From Helianthus annuus (Eukaryota; Streptophyta; Magnoliopsida; Asterales; Asteraceae), in NCBI RefSeq assembly GCF_002127325.2, contig NC_035449.2, positions 138,684,807-138,748,806 of the forward strand: a stretch of 64,000 nucleotides of DNA, in the 5' to 3' direction. The position numbers were made by a program, and so were the translations under genes. Below are positions 58,757 through 64,000 of this stretch, piece after piece. The notes beneath the pieces were generated by a model. The model was not told where the DNA came from. It made no database searches and was given only the letters and a program-made list of their open reading frames with translations. Within the stretch, counting starts at the first letter, position 1. Each line of letters opens with the position of its first letter.

Positions 58757-59902
58757 ATGCCTCCTCGACGCGACAATCAAATAGCGAATGCCGAACTGGC
58801 GGAAATCATCGCGCAGCAAATGGCTGCTGCCTTCCCAAATCTTTATGCTCAAATGACTCAAGCCATCAACAACAACAATGCTCCATGCAACTTTAAAAAT
58901 TTTAACTCGGCTAAACCGCTCAAGTTTAGTGGTTCTGAGGGAGCAACTGGGCTTCTTCAATGGTTCGAGAGCATTGAGAATACTTTCCGTCACGTTCAGT
59001 GTCCTGAAAATCGCAAGGTCGAGTTTTCTTCGAGTGTGTTTCAGAAGAGGGCTCTTACGTGGTGGAACGGGGTTATGAGAGACCGCGGTGCTGAGGTTGC
59101 ATTAGCACAGACTTGGCCCGAGCTTAAGGCTCTTATGATGAAGGAATTTTGTCCTCGTCATGAGCTTAGGGCTCTAGAAAGGGAATTTGATGATTAAAAG
59201 CAAGATAGTGGGGAACATCGAGCCTATACTGACCGCTATGAGGAATTGAGCTTGTTATGCCCTGCTATGGTTACGCCTCTGGATAAGGCAATTGAGAAAT
59301 ACATTGATGGTCTTCCTGACGTAGTTCAGGATATCGTTACTTGCAGAAACCCTACTACTGTCAGACAAGCCATTGAATTGGCTACCACTCTGAATGAATC
59401 CCATATCAGGAAGCGCAAGCTGTTTCGGAAAGGCGACTTAAGACCATCTGACAAGACTGCTCATGTGGAACCAAAGGAAGAAAATGCTGAGGTGTCCAAG
59501 AAGAAGAAGCGCAAAGCCTCTCAAAGCTACGCTGTAACTGCTCAAGACAAACAGGTTGCACCAAACCAGCCAGCACAACCTCGTAAAAGACAAAACTATG
59601 TTGGTACCGCACCTTTGTGCAACAAGTGCAACCGTCATCATCTAGAGCAAGAGCAGTGTCACAAATGTACCCACTGTGGGCGGTTGGGACATTTGATCAA
59701 TGTTTGTCGTTATGCAAATCAAGCTGCTGCAAACCCAGCTGCTGTTCAAGCACGGTTCCCTCCAGGGTCATGTTATAACTGTGGTGACCTTACCCACTAC
59801 AGGAACAATTGCCCAAGACTTGTTAACATACCTCCGGCGCGTGGACGAGTGTTTAACATCAATGAGGCAAACATGAACAATGATGCAGCAGTGAACAATT
59901 AG
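58757..59902 (+). pseudogene. gag: E4 gag (about 381 codons, one stop)
   Basis: ATG at 58757 (MPPRRDN) to TAG 59900-59902, with one TAA at 59195-59197 that looks like a TTA codon changed by one base. A capsid core lies near residues 45-190 (FSGSEGATGLLQWFESIE, ALTWWNGVM, FCPRHELRALEREF). A Lys-rich linker and three knuckles follow: CNKCNRHHLEQEQC, CTHCGRLGHLINVC and CYNCGDLTHYRNNC. The frame ends soon after the last knuckle with a true stop rather than running into protease. This is consistent with a dedicated gag-only element rather than a random deletion in the middle of pol. Gag would form the particle that carries the element RNA. Confidence 0.9.
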
Positions 59903-61115
59903 TATTTTGTATTTCCTTGGTTGTTATCCTTTGACACTTCAAGACAATTCGGTTTTTACATAAATAAAGATTTGTTGTTTTTATTTCTGCAAAATTTATG
60001 CGTTTGTGTGAATGCTTGATGCAACCTTATGATGTCAACCCAAAGACAAACTACTCGTATGGTTCTGTCATTTTATGATCACTTGTGATCTCCCCAAGAA
60101 CCTTAAACACTCGTTTCTTTTAAGAAACAAAGTCAAACTCTTATTGAGAATCCCCCTATCTTTATAGATAGATCCTTAAAAATCATTAAAGTGCCAAGTG
60201 AAATCCATGGATTGGATTCCTAGTGTGCTTTAAATATCCATACCTAAAGATAACAAATTAAAGAATCAAGTTAGCTAAATTTGTGCTTATGTGTTTTCTT
60301 ACATGTTTTGTGGTTGTATGTGGTCCAACCAAATCCTCATAGAATCTTCCATATCTCATACGAGAGATTCATAAAAGGATATCCAAAGATACTATCTTAA
60401 TTCTTTAATGGACTTCAAACATTGCAGTTAAGTCCCTCGGGATATAAAGTATTATTCTATAATTTGACCTCTTGAATGGTCTGGTTAAACAGATTGATTC
60501 TGAAAATCTGATTAGAAATATCAAGTGATGATGTAATTAAAAAGATCCCTTAAGTGGTCTATTTAAGGAGATCGTACGACGGTCTAGTTAAGAAGATCAT
60601 GTGTTGATCTAGTTAAAAAGATTGTTCGTTGATCTAATTAGAAGGATCCTTTGGTGGTCTAGTCGAGTCACTTCATGTTTATTCAAGTGATTTTTTCTCC
60701 TACGCATTATGAAATGAACTGTGCGGACTGTGCAAGGAATTACGTAATTATAGAGGCCTACATAATTATGGAATTCAGTGCACAGAAACCACAGGAAGCT
60801 TTGTCATGTGTTAAGACCTATAGTGACAAGAATAATGATACGGGAGAAATCTTGGACCTCGACCAATGTCATTTATTCTCACACTCCCCAATTCTGATCT
60901 CAATCACACACCAAGTTTCCTATGATAAGTCCTCATAAGAAACGTTCTTCTGTCCGTAGTTCAAAATTCCATATTTTACTATTACAAGGAATTCACTTTG
61001 AGGGTTAACAAATTCGCTAAGAGTCCTAACATGGCCCAGATTTTACTTAAGGGTTCAATGGATCTATTAGAAGGCGAAACTGTCACAACTGTCTTTACAA
61101 GTTTCCTCTAGAATT
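59903..61115 (+). other. E4 non-coding region in place of pol
   Basis: About 1.2 kb with no protease, RT or integrase motif in any frame. It includes a TAAATAAAGA signal soon after gag (59961) and a 25-bp tandem repeat (60543-60667). Confidence 0.75.
60543..60667 (+). repeat. 25-bp minisatellite in E4
   Basis: Five degenerate units of about 25 bp follow the pattern AGATC-N6-TGGTCTAGTTAAGA. Looser related copies lie just upstream (60465-60540). Confidence 0.75.
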
Positions 61116-61151
61116 AAATTTCGGGACGAAATTTCTTAAAGTAGGGGAGAC
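61116..61151 (+). other. E4 PPT with adjoining hairpin
   Basis: AAATTTCG-GGA-CGAAATTT (61116-61134), then AAAGTAGGGGAGAC up to the LTR start at 61152. Nearly identical to the E1 junction although the LTRs differ. Confidence 0.8.
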
Positions 61152-64000
61152 TGTGACACCTGTGTCACTTCAACCATCAGAACAATGCCAAACCAATGAA
61201 GTATTGTATTTCATACTTGGGATTTGTAAAAATATGTGTATCATTTGCACATATCAACTCTTGTTCGATTTTAAGCTTTAAATCGCTTTCTGGAGGGTTA
61301 TACGCGCTCTGATGCGTAAAAATAACCAGTTTAATCCAACGAACACTCCGGAATGGTGACATAGGCTTAACATACCTTAAATAACCTATACATAACTTAG
61401 AGATAAGTTTTGAAGGCTTTGGTATGGCAAAAACAAGTTTATTCGCTTACAGGGACTAAACTTGACAAACTACGAAAGTATGACAATTCGTACTAAAACA
61501 GACATTCCGGAACATGACCATAAGTTAAACACACCTTAAATATCTTTTACAAAGCTTAGAAATAGGCTTTGAGGTGTTCGGTGTGCTAAAATAAACTTTT
61601 GGGTCATTCAGGGACTAAAAGCGTCAAAAAGTGCACAAGTTTGCACTTTCGCGCATAACTTACGTTCTGAATACATCCGGACATCCAAAAATTTATGTAA
61701 GCATCATAATATTATGCCTTAGTGTTTGGCATGAGAAAAATCCATTCGTCGCGTCATTTGGATCATTTTTCGCGCTTATGCGCATTCCGTCGTAATTAAC
61801 CGAACATCGCGATCGTACGGCCAAACGAACCAACATCCGGCATATTTTTGAGCATGTTTCATGTCCACAATGTTTAGGCATCATTTTAGGGCCTTAAAGT
61901 TGGCTTTACGGGCCTTAGAAGTGTCGGAAATGGCTTAAATACGCAACAGGGACTAAAACTGTAATTGCTGAAAGTTTGTGCGGATCATACAAGGCCAGGC
62001 GGCCCGCCTGAGCCTTGTGTGAATCCTGACGCGGGCCACATCAGACAAACAGACCAGATTCAATGTTTAGATCCACTTGCATTGGCCTTTCGATCACCCA
62101 AAGGGCAACGACACGTGTCGAATTCCTATGGTGGGGGCAAAATAAGGCACCACAACTTTGCGACAAGTGTACGACATGGATCGTGACACGATATTCAAGA
62201 AACGATCCTAACGGTCTTGCTTTTCCTATAAATACCCCCCCCCCCTTTGGCTAAAAACTCACAAAATCTGATCTAAAGCTCTAAGTTGAGGCCTTTGCTT
62301 CATACCTGAGCTCCTGAATCAAGATTAGCTTTCGGGGACCCTTCGTAAGTGTTCTTTCGTTCTTTTATTCACTTTTCGAGTCTGAAAGTCAACGTTTTGT
62401 TTGACTTTCTGCGTTGACCAGCCTATGGTCAACACGAAGTTCGTTGGAACTTCATAACGTGAGCGTGATCACGATGGTTATAGTCCGTAGTGACTATACC
62501 TACTGATTACCACGTTATCTAGGCTCAGTGATGAGTCGTAGTTTCGGCCAAAATGCGCATTCTTGCGTATTTTGTAACCAAACTACTCGTGAGCATCAAA
62601 GCCGTTTGTTTTGATGCCAAACCTGTTTTCTAAACTTAGTTAAACAGGTTCTAACATGCTTAGCTCGTCACTTTTAGTATAGTGCTTATATAGGGTCGTA
62701 AGGTAAGCGATCTAAACCATCGCTTATACTTTCGAACCCGACCCATTTGGTCGATCATTAGGATCCGACCAAACACATTAGGTGACCATAGCTATAACCT
62801 TTCGAGGTTATACCTTATGGCCACGATGTTAGGCGTTCCAAACGCGTTCTACGCGAACGACGCGTTAAGGTAGCATAAGCTACCTAAACGGGTCGTAATG
62901 GGTCGCCAAGCACTTAGGTTAGGTTTCATTTTAGTATGTAGGCTTTGTTAAACCATATTTCACGAGTCTCCATACTCGTTTGGTTTACGAACCCGCATAC
63001 TATCCGATCCTCCGATTTAGGTCCGGTATATTAACATAGTTACCTATATTAGGTGCCGTTGATATCCGTGATCTCTAGCGTTATTTGGTTGTTATACAAG
63101 AACTTCAAAGCAATCTCAGGTGAGTACATAGTTCCCCTCTTCTACTGTTTTCAACTGTTTTGGGGTGAAGCATGTGTACCTATCTGTTATTTTCATGATT
63201 TCAAAGTATAATTGATTATACATATCTTTTAACAAACTGATTGATTATCTATGGTATAAACACTGATTTCTCAAAGATTATAAAATTAATTGTTGGATTG
63301 TACTTATTTTATACATTCACCAGACCGATTGGTAGTATGATATAGCGCTATAGGACTAGACACCCCATTCCTGTTGTCATGGAATGTCTGAAACCAATTT
63401 GTTTCTCCATCCTAATAGGGATTTCCTTTGTGGTATCCTTATAGTCTCAAAGGTGTAGTTTGATGCACTAGGTCTGAATGAATTCTTAAATCGCACTTTA
63501 AAGTATATTGTGATATACTCCCAAAAAGTATAGTTTGATATACTCTCATGTGTGGTATTGTACAGAACCAACATATGCATTTTATCAACAAACCAAAACA
63601 TATTTTTAATATGTTATTTACAAATCCAAAGTATACTTTTAATATGCTACTATAAGGTTATTCGTTTAACCTTACATTATTTTACAAAGCATAACTTTTG
63701 ATTTATTCAAACACTTTGTTTTATACATTTTTACTTGTGGTTTAAGAAATCTCATTTTTACCATACATAACTTTTGTTTATACATTACATGGTTTAAATT
63801 TAACTTGAGTTATACAATAACATTGGACTATTGGTTTAAACAAGAACATTCTATATTGGTGGTTTGGTTTGCGTAAGTGACTTAAGTAACGAGGCGTGTG
63901 TAATATGATACAAGCATGGTGGATACGCCGCTGGTACTTCCTATATATAAGTGTTTGTATGGTATTACATATCGTAGCGTTATTTGAATCATTTCAATTT
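61152..64000 (+). repeat. E4 3' LTR, cut by the window edge
   Basis: Matches 54784-57640 with scattered single-base changes and a few small indels (for example the C-run near 62230). About 540 bp of the LTR should lie beyond the window. Confidence 0.93.

Larger units (their letters stand above)
54784..64000 (+). mobile_element. E4: gag-only chromovirus derivative (TR-GAG type), runs off the window
   Basis: A 3390-bp 5' LTR (54784-58173), Met-type primer site, one gag frame, 1.2 kb of non-coding DNA, a hairpin plus PPT, then a second LTR (61152 onward) cut by the window edge. Only about 3 kb separates the LTRs, and no protease, RT, RNase H or integrase is present. Complete primer site, PPT and LTRs mean it could have been mobilised by an autonomous relative. 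The LTR pair differs by roughly one base in a hundred, by eye. Confidence 0.92.

Overview
The window reads as intergenic DNA from a large, repeat-rich plant nuclear genome, probably a eudicot. A daisy-family (Asteraceae) origin is only an impression from the style of the LTRs and cannot be proved from the sequence alone. I found no convincing host gene, no tRNA or rRNA and no CRISPR. Almost every long reading frame belongs to a Ty3/Gypsy LTR retrotransposon, and much of the rest is DNA transposons, MITE-like elements and AT-rich filler.

Layout. 1-5404: 3' two thirds of a chromodomain Ty3 element (E1, + strand; its 5' part lies left of the window). 5937-7463: a non-autonomous Mutator-like element (MULE-1) with a 9-bp target duplication. 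8040-26723: a four-part nest. A small MITE-like element (TSD TTAGA) was split by a CACTA element (TSD TAT). The CACTA was in turn entered by a second MULE (TSD CATATTTTA) and by a 13.9-kb Athila-type retrotransposon (TSD GTTCT, two 1845-bp LTRs, an env-position ORF). 28134-41839: a complete chromovirus on the - strand (E2, TSD CAAGT, 3.38-kb LTRs) with an additional ORF upstream of gag. 41844-46810: older debris, including an LTR-like block, a 172-bp tandem duplication, a GC-headed repeat and a long foldback hairpin. 47291-54235: a decayed - strand chromovirus (E3) with a truncated 5' LTR. 54784-64000: a gag-only + strand element (E4) whose 3' LTR runs off the window.

All gag-pol frames are broken by stops or a frameshift, so none of these elements looks autonomous. 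Several non-coding parts are better conserved than the coding parts. Every retroelement has a short hairpin beside the polypurine tract, and its stem covaries between elements. The chromovirus LTRs with a clear CTATAAATA box (E2-E4) carry GC-rich near-palindromes upstream of it, and the Athila LTR and env leader carry many copies of a GGCAC-N4-GTGCC palindrome. These shared cis-signals, together with the extra upstream ORF of E2 and E3, are the most interesting content of the window.
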